DNA from: an uncultured Ruminococcus sp.
GTDB taxonomy: Bacteria; Bacillota; Clostridia; Oscillospirales; Ruminococcaceae
Length of the DNA: 6,903 nucleotides
Reading direction: 5' to 3'
Assembly: GCA_946544695.1 (NCBI GenBank)
Contig: CAMNMO010000149.1
Location: 1-6,903 of the forward strand
Part shown: positions 1 through 5,533 of the stretch, piece after piece
Layout: the number at the start of each line of letters is the position of its first letter
Numbering within the stretch: position 1 is the first letter of the stretch
The notes under the pieces: generated by a model
What the model was told of the DNA's origin: nothing
Database searches by the model: none
What the model saw: only the letters and a program-made list of their open reading frames with translations
Made by a program: the position numbers and the translations under genes

Positions 1-315
1 GGACAGGCGCAGAGACTTTCGAGAGCAAGGTGCACACTCAAGGATGCGCCCATCGTAATACTTGATGAAGCCACTGCAAGCGTCGATGCCGATAACGAAA
101 GCTACATTCAGCAGGCGATATCCGAACTGTGCCGTGGAAAGACACTGCTTGTCATCGCACACAGGCTGAACACCATTGTCGGTGCGGACAAGATAATGGT
201 CATCAAAGACGGCGAGATAGCAGAATCGGGCGACCACGAAAGCCTTATGCGCAAAGGCGGCATTTATCACTCGATGGTGACAAAGCGTGCTGTCAGCACA
301 GGCTGGAAAAATTAA
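1..315 (+). CDS. ABC exporter-type permease/ATPase, C-terminal fragment
   Basis: This is the last 104 residues of an ABC transporter ATPase domain; the gene begins outside the window. The fragment opens inside the signature motif (GQAQRLSRAR, residues 1-10), followed by Walker B with its catalytic glutamate (IVILDEATASVD, 18-29; E23) and the switch histidine (VIAHRLNTI, H54). The closing GEIAESGDHESLM is typical of the ABCB/MsbA-like family, in which membrane and ATPase domains lie in one chain and are often encoded as adjacent half-transporter pairs. It ends at TAA, 16 bases before the next start, so it is almost certainly the upstream member of the ECF operon. From family knowledge, exporter-fold proteins near Trep_Strep ECF genes may export a product or act in uptake of the same compound; the direction cannot be read here. 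Family call is firm, substrate unknown. Confidence 0.93.
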   Translation, partial: GQAQRLSRARCTLKDAPIVILDEATASVDADNESYIQQAISELCRGKTLLVIAHRLNTIVGADKIMVIKDGEIAESGDHESLMRKGGIYHSMVTKRAVSTGWKN

Positions 316-331
316 AAAAGGAGTATGTAAC

Positions 332-919
332 ATGAAAGAAAAATTTGAAGTCAAGGAGCTTATCAACGTAGGCGTGTTCACAGCGCTGTATTTTGTGGTG
401 GTCTTCGTTACCTGCTTTATTGGTATGGTGCCGATCTGTATGGTGCTGATCCCTCTTATTATCCCGATCGTCGCAGGTATACCGCTAATGCTGTTTTTCT
501 CAAAGATAAAGCGCTTCGGAATGTTTACCATTTCGGGTGTGTTATTCGGGCTTATCATGTTTTTGCTCGGAAGCTATTCGTGGGTGATAATCCTCACCTG
601 CGTGGTCTCTGCTTTTCTTGCAGACTTAGTGCTTATGAGCGGTAAATACTCAAGTGTGAAGTGCTGTGTTGCGGCTTCTTCGGTTTACAGCCTCTGGGGG
701 ATCGGTACATTTATCTCACTGTTTTTCGGGTTTCGTGAGGAATATTTAAACAGTATCGTTGACGGATACGGTCAGGAATATGTTGACAAGCTCGCCTCAT
801 ACACCCCTGCGTGGATGTTCTTTGTCATGGCAGCAATGTGTCTTGTCGGAGGCTTTATCGGCGGTGTTCTCGGCACTAAGGTGCTGAATAAACACTTCCG
901 CAAAGCAGGAATGGCGTAA
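332..919 (+). CDS. ECF transporter S component (MptD/Trep_Strep family, TIGR02185-like)
   Basis: A 195-residue integral membrane protein, the usual size for an ECF substrate-binding subunit. About six hydrophobic segments are visible (roughly residues 9-30, 33-55, 63-80, 83-102, 110-132 and 158-182). The C-terminal GYGQEYVDKL...TPAW, a glycine-rich last helix and the ending NKHFRKAG match the Trep_Strep/MptD family as I know it. It would bind a small molecule in the membrane and be driven by the EcfT and ATPase proteins encoded immediately downstream. The ATG at 332 is chosen because AAAAAGGAG ends 8 bases before it; an in-frame ATG at 287 lies inside the ABC gene and lacks such a site. Its stop overlaps the next start (TAATG). 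The family's substrate is not established to my knowledge, so none is assigned. Confidence 0.88.
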   Translation: MKEKFEVKELINVGVFTALYFVVVFVTCFIGMVPICMVLIPLIIPIVAGIPLMLFFSKIKRFGMFTISGVLFGLIMFLLGSYSWVIILTCVVSAFLADLVLMSGKYSSVKCCVAASSVYSLWGIGTFISLFFGFREEYLNSIVDGYGQEYVDKLASYTPAWMFFVMAAMCLVGGFIGGVLGTKVLNKHFRKAGMA

Positions 920-1638
920 TGCAGGTCGGATTTCAGGGAAACACAAAAAATACCGTCTTTGATCCCGACCCACGGGCTAAACTGGCAATGTTGCTTGCAG
1001 TGAACATCATCATGATAAGCGGCGGTTCTGCGGGCGTGGAACTGGTGCTGCGTATTATTTGCGCAGCGCTGCCCTTTGTGCTGCTGGTATCAGTCAGGCA
1101 TTACCGCACAGCAGTGATATACCTTGCGGCGATGGGTGCTGCTGTTTTTGGCGAAAGCTGCATCCTTCCGCATACAAGCGGCATAGCAGGCATACTTGTG
1201 CTGATACCCTGCGGCATACTCACACGTTTCATGGCGGGTTACATGATGTGCTGGTACACTGTGCGTTCCATATCTGTCAGTGAATTCGTAACTGCGATGG
1301 AGAAAATGCATGTCCCGTATTTCATAACCATACCCATGTCGGTGATGTTCCGCTATTTTCCCACGCTTGGCGAGGAATACCACGCCGTCAGCGATGCCAT
1401 GAAAATGCGGCAGATAGGCAGGACTGTGAAAGACCCGCTGACCTACATCGAATATGTGCTGGTACCCATTATGATGTCCACCGTGCGCATCGCAGATGAA
1501 CTGTCAGCCGCATCACTTACAAAGGGACTCAGCGCAGGCGGAAGGCGCACGCACATCTGTGAGATAAAACTGACGCTTGCAGACCTGTTCATCATTGCAG
1601 GTTCAGCGGTGATGATAGTATTATTTTTCGTATATTAG
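919..1638 (+). CDS. ecfT: ECF transporter transmembrane (T) component, EcfT-like
   Basis: A 239-residue membrane protein with hydrophobic stretches near residues 22-35, 42-58, 65-80, 88-112 and 220-238. Between them is a long cytoplasmic region (about 118-210) where EcfT proteins carry two coupling helices that contact the two ATPases. Both coupling motifs can be seen in diverged form: SDAMKMRQIG (158-167) and ADELSAASLTKG (192-203), where many EcfT proteins have an Ala-Arg-Gly-like triplet. The start overlaps the S-component stop by one base, and AGGA (907-910) lies 8 bases upstream of the ATG, so translation is likely coupled. The protein should join the S component to the fused ATPase encoded next. 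Family CbiQ/EcfT is a confident call from topology, motifs and neighbours; whether this T subunit serves one or several S components cannot be seen directly. Confidence 0.9.
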   Translation: MQVGFQGNTKNTVFDPDPRAKLAMLLAVNIIMISGGSAGVELVLRIICAALPFVLLVSVRHYRTAVIYLAAMGAAVFGESCILPHTSGIAGILVLIPCGILTRFMAGYMMCWYTVRSISVSEFVTAMEKMHVPYFITIPMSVMFRYFPTLGEEYHAVSDAMKMRQIGRTVKDPLTYIEYVLVPIMMSTVRIADELSAASLTKGLSAGGRRTHICEIKLTLADLFIIAGSAVMIVLFFVY

Positions 1639-1647
1639 GGTGAAAAA

Positions 1648-3147
1648 ATGATAGTATTTGATAATGTCAGCTTTGAATACACGGCTGTAAATGCTGACGG
1701 GATAACAGAATATAAAAACGGCATAAACGGTCTTGACCTGACTGTCAGGGACGGAGAATTTGTTGTGCTTACAGGAAGTTCGGGCTGCGGCAAGACCACT
1801 GTAACAAGGCTGATAAACGGGCTGATACCACACTATTACAGCGGTAAGCTTGAAGGCAGTGTCACCATTGACGGCAAAAGTGTGCCCGATACACCGATAT
1901 ATGAAACTGCAAAAAAAGTCGGCAGCGTTTTTCAGGACCCGAGGTCGCAGTTTTTCAATGTGAATACCACTGACGAGATAGCTTTTGCAGCAGAGAACAG
2001 GTGTATCCCGCCCGAAAGGATAAAGTCGCTTATAGACAGCACTGCCGCAGAGATGCAGCTTGCCCATCTGCTGGACCGCAGTATTTTCGGGCTGTCGGGC
2101 GGTGAAAAACAGCTTGTCGCCTGTGCGGGGATAAACGTGCTGTCGCCCGATATCATCGTGCTTGACGAACCCTCATCAAACCTTGACAGCGGCGCTGTCG
2201 AAAAGCTTAAAGCTGTTCTGGGCGCATGGAAATCACAGGGCAAAACGATCATCATCGCTGAACACAGGCTGTATTTTTTGCGTGACCTTGCTGACAGGAT
2301 GCTGATATTTGAAAACGGCAGGGTAGTCCGTGAACTTGACAGCGCAGCTGTTTCAGCACTTTCCTATGCAGAAACCGACAGTCTCGGCATAAGACCAATG
2401 AGTCTTTCGGATATACCTCAGTGCAGCCGTCTGAATAACAGGCGTGCAGAAGTCATAAGCTTTGAAAACTTCTGCTTTACCTATAAGGACGGCAAGCACG
2501 GCATAAATATACCGAAGCTTGAACTGCCCGCAGGCGGCATAGTGGCGGTCATCGGCAAAAACGGTGCAGGCAAAAGCACCCTTGCTCGGAACATCTGCGG
2601 GCTTGAAAAAAAGTGCAGAGGCGTGATGACACTTGACGGCAAGCCGCTGAACGCCAAACAGCGCCTGAACAACTGTTACATGATAATGCAGGACGTCAAC
2701 CATCAGCTGTTCACCGAAAGTGTCAGGGACGAAGTTATGCTGAGCATGACCGACAAGACCGTGACAGATGATGTGAAGTCTGCCAAAGCCGACGAGATAC
2801 TTTTGCAGCTTGATCTTGCACGGTTTGCCGACACCCACCCTATGGCACTGTCGGGCGGACAGAAACAGCGTACTGCCATCGCTTCGGGGATAGCATCGGA
2901 TAAGTCTGTCATCATCTTCGATGAACCCACAAGCGGGCTTGACCTTGCACACATGAAGCAGGTCGCAGCAGAGATAACAAAGCTGCACGAGATGGGCAAA
3001 ACGATCCTCATCGTTACCCACGACCTTGAATTCATCATGGCATGCTGTGACCATGTATTGATGCTTGAACAGGGAAGTGTCGTCAGGAATTATCCACTCA
3101 CGGCAGAAACATCGGGCATGCTGAAAAGCTTTTTCATGAATGCTTAA
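1648..3147 (+). CDS. Duplicated (fused) ECF-type ABC ATPase, two nucleotide-binding domains
   Basis: A 499-residue cytosolic ATPase with two full ABC domains in one chain, so both EcfA halves come from one gene. Domain 1 (about 1-235): Walker A GSSGCGKTT (43-51), Q-loop VFQDPRSQFF (Q96), signature LSGGEKQ (149-155), Walker B DIIVLDEP (E174), switch histidine H206 (AEHR). Domain 2 (about 268-490): Walker A GKNGAGKST (303-311), Q348 (MQDVNHQLF), signature LSGGQKQR (401-408), Walker B VIIFDEP (E426), H458 (VTHD). All catalytic residues are present in both halves, so both sites should hydrolyse ATP. The FQDP and MQD Q-loops are typical of ECF/cobalt-type ATPases. The gene starts 9 bases after the ecfT stop, with a modest AGGGTGA site, and ends just before a strong hairpin, making it the last gene of the operon. 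Confidence 0.95.
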   Translation: MIVFDNVSFEYTAVNADGITEYKNGINGLDLTVRDGEFVVLTGSSGCGKTTVTRLINGLIPHYYSGKLEGSVTIDGKSVPDTPIYETAKKVGSVFQDPRSQFFNVNTTDEIAFAAENRCIPPERIKSLIDSTAAEMQLAHLLDRSIFGLSGGEKQLVACAGINVLSPDIIVLDEPSSNLDSGAVEKLKAVLGAWKSQGKTIIIAEHRLYFLRDLADRMLIFENGRVVRELDSAAVSALSYAETDSLGIRPMSLSDIPQCSRLNNRRAEVISFENFCFTYKDGKHGINIPKLELPAGGIVAVIGKNGAGKSTLARNICGLEKKCRGVMTLDGKPLNAKQRLNNCYMIMQDVNHQLFTESVRDEVMLSMTDKTVTDDVKSAKADEILLQLDLARFADTHPMALSGGQKQRTAIASGIASDKSVIIFDEPTSGLDLAHMKQVAAEITKLHEMGKTILIVTHDLEFIMACCDHVLMLEQGSVVRNYPLTAETSGMLKSFFMNA

Positions 3148-3156
3148 ATATAAAGA

Positions 3157-3197
3157 ACTGCCCGCTTGTCACAGCTTAGTGGCAGGCGGGCAGTTTT
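3157..3197. terminator. Probable bidirectional terminator between convergent operons
   Basis: The arms 3157-3171 (ACTGCCCGCTTGTCA) and 3180-3194 (TGGCAGGCGGGCAGT) pair over 15 positions with two G-T wobbles around an 8-base loop. The plus strand continues into a short T-run (TTTTAT). The sequence before the left arm (TAAAGAA) gives a weaker T-rich tail (TTCTTTA) on the minus strand. It lies 9 bases after the ATPase stop and 53 bases past the stop of the opposing VOC gene, where a shared terminator is expected. Confidence 0.85.
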
Positions 3198-3213
3198 ATG
3201 ATCCTTTTATCAT

Positions 3214-3231
3214 GACGTTTTTACAAACGTC
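3214..3231. repeat. Small perfect hairpin after the terminator
   Basis: GACGTTT (3214-3220) and AAACGTC (3225-3231) form a perfect 7-bp stem with a TTAC loop. It lies between the main terminator and the end of the minus-strand VOC gene, 20 bases past that gene's stop on its own strand. It could be a first stem in the VOC transcript's 3' end; it has no proper T-tract. Confidence 0.45.
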
Positions 3232-3250
3232 CGCAAAGCTTAGGCGGGCT

Positions 3251-3877
3251 TTAGCTGTTGTATTCAAATTCCACCGAGATTATTTTAGATGTGCTGCCCG
3301 CCACGACCTGCAAACTGTCATCGTCTACAAGTTCATTCAGCACCTTGGCGTTTTTCTCGCTTGTCAGGTAGACCACCTTTTTCACCCGCACAGCACCATT
3401 AGGGTGAACAAAACCTGCGGGCTTCGGGTCAGTCTCAAAATACGACATCAGGAATGGCATTGTGTAGTCGTGTGTGAAAAAGCATTTGTATCTCAGTTCA
3501 CGGCCATGCGTGTCGGTGCGTTTTAAGTCCTTCATGTATTCGCCGTCTATGCCGACCGACCTGAGATATGCTATCTCCTTTTCAAGTCCGCCTGGATCCT
3601 TTTCAATGGCAAGGCAGGACCACCCTTCGGGGCAGCTTTCCCAGTAGTCGAACCTGTCCATGAACTTCCCCTTGCCGATAAGCCGCATGGATCTTCTTGC
3701 AAATGAAGACATGCCCGAACGTTCCATAAGTTCCACATAAGCGCCGTCACTGAAATATATGAGGGCATTTATAGGCTTTTTTGCCCTGCCGTATTCCACC
3801 CTGAATCCTTTGTCAGTCCATTCCTTCACCGCACTGTCAAGGTCATGCACGGTGTAGATGATATGTCCCAGTCTCAT
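3251..3877 (-). CDS. VOC-superfamily (glyoxalase-like) protein
   Basis: A 208-residue soluble protein. The opening MRLGHIIYTVHDLDSAVKEW and the early ALIYFSDGAYVELME (38-52) are characteristic of a vicinal-oxygen-chelate module. A second module appears to begin near HPNGAVRVKKVVYLT (158-172), as in the two-module Glyoxalase_3-type proteins. Candidate metal ligands by position are H5 and E49 in the first module; the second pair is unclear, so enzymatic activity is not certain. The family covers lyases, dioxygenases and antibiotic- or ligand-binding proteins, and no reaction can be chosen. The ATG at 3877 is preferred because AAAGG lies 7 bases before it; a GTG at 3883, overlapping the upstream stop as GTGA, would add two residues but sits only 2 bases from that site. 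Either way it is translationally linked to the S2 membrane protein and probably handles or senses the same molecule (inference). Confidence 0.85.
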   Translation of the reverse strand: MRLGHIIYTVHDLDSAVKEWTDKGFRVEYGRAKKPINALIYFSDGAYVELMERSGMSSFARRSMRLIGKGKFMDRFDYWESCPEGWSCLAIEKDPGGLEKEIAYLRSVGIDGEYMKDLKRTDTHGRELRYKCFFTHDYTMPFLMSYFETDPKPAGFVHPNGAVRVKKVVYLTSEKNAKVLNELVDDDSLQVVAGSTSKIISVEFEYNS

Positions 3878-3879
3878 AT

Positions 3880-4458
3880 TCACGCCTTTGCTGTTTTCAG
3901 CCTGAACAGCTTAGCTGTAATATTTGCAAATACCACCGACAAAGCAATGCCTGCGATGACTACCACAGGCAGCGCCCATGCAGGGCTGCTGTTCATCAGT
4001 GTTTCTGCGTAGCCTTCGGGCATCTCCTCAATGGCGCAGTCGTAGGTGAAATCACGGTTGAACCATATCTGTCCGTAATAGCCGAAGGTCGAAAAACTCA
4101 TTATGACGCTTTTTACCACCACCGCAGACCACTTGTCATTGCCTATCACAAGCCCTGCTATCTCTGCAAGTATGCCGATGATGATGATGGGCAGTGCATG
4201 CCAGGGGGTGAATTCACCGATAAGCAGGAATATCAGCAGCAGTCCCGCCGAAAAGGAAAGCGCCACGCCAGGTGCCTGTATGCGGTCAAACGCTTTTGCA
4301 ACCACACCTGTGATAATTATGCCTGCACTTATCTGATACATCACAAATAGCACAGGGTGCACAGCACCCATTCCGCACACAGCCAGCGTGCCCACAAAGT
4401 ACAGCAGCACATATACCAGCTGCCACAGCGCATTTTTCTTGTTCCATCTGTTTTCCAT
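3880..4458 (-). CDS. Second, diverged ECF S-component-like membrane protein (MptD/Trep_Strep-related)
   Basis: A 192-residue membrane protein with about six hydrophobic segments (roughly 11-31, 34-55, 65-82, 86-106, 111-127 and 159-180). By eye it aligns with the S component at 332-919. Both are under 200 residues, both have a G(D/K)KW/Y-S-x-V-type step after the fourth segment (residues 107-114 here), and both have a GY/GYxxxY..L element leading to Pro-Ala-Trp at residues 159-161, followed by one last helix. The ending differs: it has KLFRLKTAKA in place of KHFRKAG. The start has AAAGGAGT (4467-4474) upstream. No T or ATPase gene accompanies it here, so it may borrow the module of the convergent operon. 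A generic unnamed membrane protein is the alternative; the homology is my reading and needs a profile search. Confidence 0.72.
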   Translation of the reverse strand: MENRWNKKNALWQLVYVLLYFVGTLAVCGMGAVHPVLFVMYQISAGIIITGVVAKAFDRIQAPGVALSFSAGLLLIFLLIGEFTPWHALPIIIIGILAEIAGLVIGNDKWSAVVVKSVIMSFSTFGYYGQIWFNRDFTYDCAIEEMPEGYAETLMNSSPAWALPVVVIAGIALSVVFANITAKLFRLKTAKA

Positions 4459-4471
4459 AAAAACAACTCCT

Positions 4472-4505
4472 TTGGTTAATGATTCGGGAAAGTGTTAACT
4501 TTCCC
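4472..4505. promoter_or_regulatory. Candidate operator upstream of the S2 gene (palindrome plus shared elements)
   Basis: GGGAAAG (4486-4492) and CTTTCCC (4499-4505) are perfect 7-bp inverted arms, 8 bp counting the next T/A pair, 6 bases apart. The region also contains GTGTTAACT (4492-4500) and TTGGTTAATG (4472-4481), both close copies of elements in the tetR promoter region. The position, between the tetR terminator and the S2 ribosome-binding site, fits an operator or a leader hairpin. I see no convincing -35/-10 pair in this gap. Confidence 0.5.
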
Positions 4506-4514
4506 CATAAAAGC

Positions 4515-4545
4515 AAAAAATCCGCATAAAGCGGAAATTTTTGTC
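4515..4545 (-). terminator. Terminator after tetR (weak to moderate)
   Basis: Read on the minus strand, TCCGC-TTTAT-GCGGA is a short GC stem followed by TTTTTT, with A-rich sequence before it that can extend the pairing. It lies 8 bases beyond the tetR stop. The GC core is only 5 bp, so partial read-through into S2 is plausible. Confidence 0.7.
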
Positions 4546-4552
4546 ACTTATA

Positions 4553-5155
4553 TCACAGCCCGAATATCTCTTTCCACCCGGGGTAAAGCAGCGCCTTTAC
4601 GAAGTCGATATGACGGTAGGCTTCTTCCTCAGTAAGACCGTGCCTTACGATCTCAAATACCAGGTGTATGTATTCGGTCGACAGTATATGCCATTCCATC
4701 TCGGTAAGCTTTCTGACATTCCTGCCTGCTTTTTTCAGTATCTCGGCGTACTGCTTGTTCGCCTGAGTTTCGATGTCAATAAGATCCTCTTCAAAGCTTT
4801 CATAGGGCGAACCCGCCGAACAGCAGATAAGCAGCCTCATGCCGTCATAATGCGAAAAGATAGTGTCTATCATGGTCTTTGTCCATTCTTCACCGAAAGG
4901 GTCAAAGTCAGCCACATCACCCGTCATGCTTTCAGAACCGTCATTCTTAATGGCTTCAAAGGTTTCCAGCGTGTCCTTCACAAGATAATGGAACATGTCG
5001 TCCTTACCCTTGAAATGCTTGTAAAGCCCCGCAGTGGTTATGCCCACATTTGCAGATATGCGGTTAAGTGAAGCTTTCTCGTAGCCGTATGTGAGAAATT
5101 CCTCTTTCATGCATCTGATTATCTTCAGATTGGTGGCGGTTTTATCCTTTGGCAT
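4553..5155 (-). CDS. TetR/AcrR-family transcriptional regulator
   Basis: A 200-residue protein with an N-terminal TetR DNA-binding domain. KIIRCMKEEFLTYGYEKASL (11-30) leads into the helix-turn-helix RISANVGITTAGLYKHFKGKD (about 32-52), with the typical G-x-x-x-x-x-LYKHFKGKDD pattern. The remaining 140 residues are a helical ligand-binding and dimerisation domain without a recognisable ligand signature. The ATG at 5155 is chosen because GAGG lies 8 bases upstream, and because an earlier in-frame ATG at 5203 falls inside the -10 region of the tetR promoter. As TetR proteins usually repress themselves and neighbours, it likely controls its own promoter and the S2/VOC genes downstream, responding to a small molecule that may be the transported compound (inference). 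It ends at a short terminator before S2. Confidence 0.92.
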   Translation of the reverse strand: MPKDKTATNLKIIRCMKEEFLTYGYEKASLNRISANVGITTAGLYKHFKGKDDMFHYLVKDTLETFEAIKNDGSESMTGDVADFDPFGEEWTKTMIDTIFSHYDGMRLLICCSAGSPYESFEEDLIDIETQANKQYAEILKKAGRNVRKLTEMEWHILSTEYIHLVFEIVRHGLTEEEAYRHIDFVKALLYPGWKEIFGL

Positions 5156-5178
5156 AAGCTGTACCTCGTTGGCTAATG

Positions 5179-5211
5179 GTATTAACTGTTGATAGTTTAT
5201 CATATTAACTA
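5179..5211. promoter_or_regulatory. Candidate TetR operator over the tetR promoter
   Basis: Positions 5193-5211 form an imperfect 19-bp palindrome (TAGTT...AACTA, 7 of 9 pairs matching). It covers the -10 box and part of the promoter spacer, a standard place for autorepression. The 9-mers GTATTAACT (5179-5187) and ATATTAACT (5202-5210) are direct repeats 23 bp apart in this region. A second weaker inverted pair, AACT/AGTT, spans 5184-5197. No binding is proven; the placement is the main argument. Confidence 0.55.
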
Positions 5212-5222
5212 ACGATTGTCAA
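5194..5222 (-). promoter_or_regulatory. tetR promoter
   Basis: On the minus strand a consensus -35 TTGACA (5217-5222) is followed after exactly 17 bases by TAAACT (5194-5199), with a TG one base upstream of it (extended -10). Transcription would begin near 5187, leaving a leader of about 30 bases before the ATG at 5155. Confidence 0.8.
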
Positions 5223-5249
5223 GACTTTTTCATAACGTCATCAAATGTT

Positions 5250-5272
5250 TTCACACCTGTGACAGTTGTGAA
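5250..5272. promoter_or_regulatory. Inverted repeat TTCACA...TGTGAA upstream of tetR promoter
   Basis: TTCACA (5250-5255) and TGTGAA (5267-5272) are perfect inverted arms 11 bases apart. An inner TCACA-CC-TGTGA pair shares the left arm. It is centred about 38 bp upstream of the tetR -35 box and could bind a second regulator. No factor is assigned. Confidence 0.35.
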
Positions 5273-5346
5273 TTATTTTAGATAATAGCGAGTTGATATT
5301 CTCCTGTCCCTTACGGCGGGGGAATGATAAACACCTTATAGCGGCG
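5273..5346. other. Part of the long gene-free stretch 5156-5533 with no clear element
   Basis: The gap between the tetR start (5155) and the next start (5534) is about 380 bases. Apart from the tetR promoter and repeats listed separately, this sub-stretch shows no credible ORF with a ribosome-binding site, no tRNA-like fold and no convincing promoter. One TGATATT (5294-5300) repeats the start of the right arm of the inverted repeat at 5413-5424. Confidence 0.5.
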
Positions 5347-5380
5347 TGCCGACATGACAGCAATATATTGATTGTCGGCA
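5347..5380. repeat. Inverted repeat/hairpin with internal palindrome
   Basis: TGCCGACA (5347-5354) and TGTCGGCA (5373-5380) are perfect 8-bp inverted arms. The enclosed 18 bases contain CAATATATTG (5361-5370), itself a perfect 10-bp palindrome. Such a nested arrangement can be a protein-binding site or a folded RNA; there is no T-tract to make it a terminator. Confidence 0.6.
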
Positions 5381-5389
5381 GCCAACGCT

Positions 5390-5424
5390 GATAAAATATC
5401 AGATGTTTACCGTGATATTTTATC
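5390..5424. repeat. Perfect 12-bp inverted repeat just upstream of a promoter
   Basis: GATAAAATATCA (5390-5401) and TGATATTTTATC (5413-5424) match perfectly, separated by 11 bases. Outer GCAGC (5378-5382) and GCTGC (5428-5432) can add five more pairs, so the structure abuts the -35 box at 5433. The two arms are centred 23 bp apart, about two helix turns, fitting two half-sites of a dimeric regulator on one face of the DNA. An activator site for the downstream membrane-protein gene is the simplest reading (inference). Confidence 0.7.
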
Positions 5425-5432
5425 TCCGCTGC

Positions 5433-5461
5433 TTGATTTTTACAGACCGATATGCTATAAT
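5433..5461 (+). promoter_or_regulatory. Promoter of the 160-residue membrane-protein gene
   Basis: TTGATT (5433-5438), a 17-base spacer, and a perfect TATAAT (5456-5461) preceded by TGC (extended -10). Transcription should start near 5468, giving a leader of about 65 bases. The 12-mer TATGCTATAATA here recurs at the response-regulator promoter (6184-6195). Confidence 0.88.
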
Positions 5462-5483
5462 AGTGTGAGGTTATTCAAAACTA

Positions 5484-5506
5484 ACTGCGTGCGGTGTGCA
5501 TGCAGT
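5484..5506 (+). other. 5' UTR stem-loop
   Basis: ACTGCGTGC (5484-5492) and GCATGCAGT (5498-5506) form a 9-bp stem with one G-T pair and a GGTGT loop, in the untranslated leader 27 bases before the ATG at 5534. It could affect mRNA stability or translation. It does not resemble a riboswitch known to me. Confidence 0.5.
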
Positions 5507-5533
5507 ATATTTTACGGAAAGAGGGGTAATAAA

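Noticed and set aside
316..331. Riboswitch upstream of the S component
   Set aside because: The gap to the ABC gene is only 16 bases, too short for any riboswitch; only a Shine-Dalgarno site fits.
1621..2067. 148-codon open frame on the minus strand inside the ATPase gene
   Set aside because: It is antisense to a gene with all ABC motifs intact, has no ribosome-binding site support and no recognisable domain.
2353..3054. 233-codon open frame on the minus strand inside the ATPase gene
   Set aside because: Antisense shadow of domain 2; His/Cys-rich low-sense translation with no family features.
3140..3526. 128-codon plus-strand frame starting at the end of the ATPase gene
   Set aside because: It runs through the terminator hairpin and antisense to the VOC gene.
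4486..4505. The GGGAAAG/CTTTCCC palindrome as a terminator
   Set aside because: No T-run follows it on either strand; an operator or leader structure is more likely.
4541..5071. 176-codon open frame on the plus strand across tetR
   Set aside because: Antisense to a clear TetR protein; no promoter or ribosome-binding site before it.
5156..5203. Longer tetR start (ATG at 5203)
   Set aside because: It would place the start codon in the -10/spacer of the only good promoter; the ATG at 5155 has a GAGG site and gives the usual TetR N-terminus.
5372..5533. N-terminal extension of the 160-residue membrane protein
   Set aside because: The extension overlaps the inverted repeats and the TTGATT-17-TATAAT promoter; the ATG at 5534 has an AGAGGGG site and opens directly into a hydrophobic segment.
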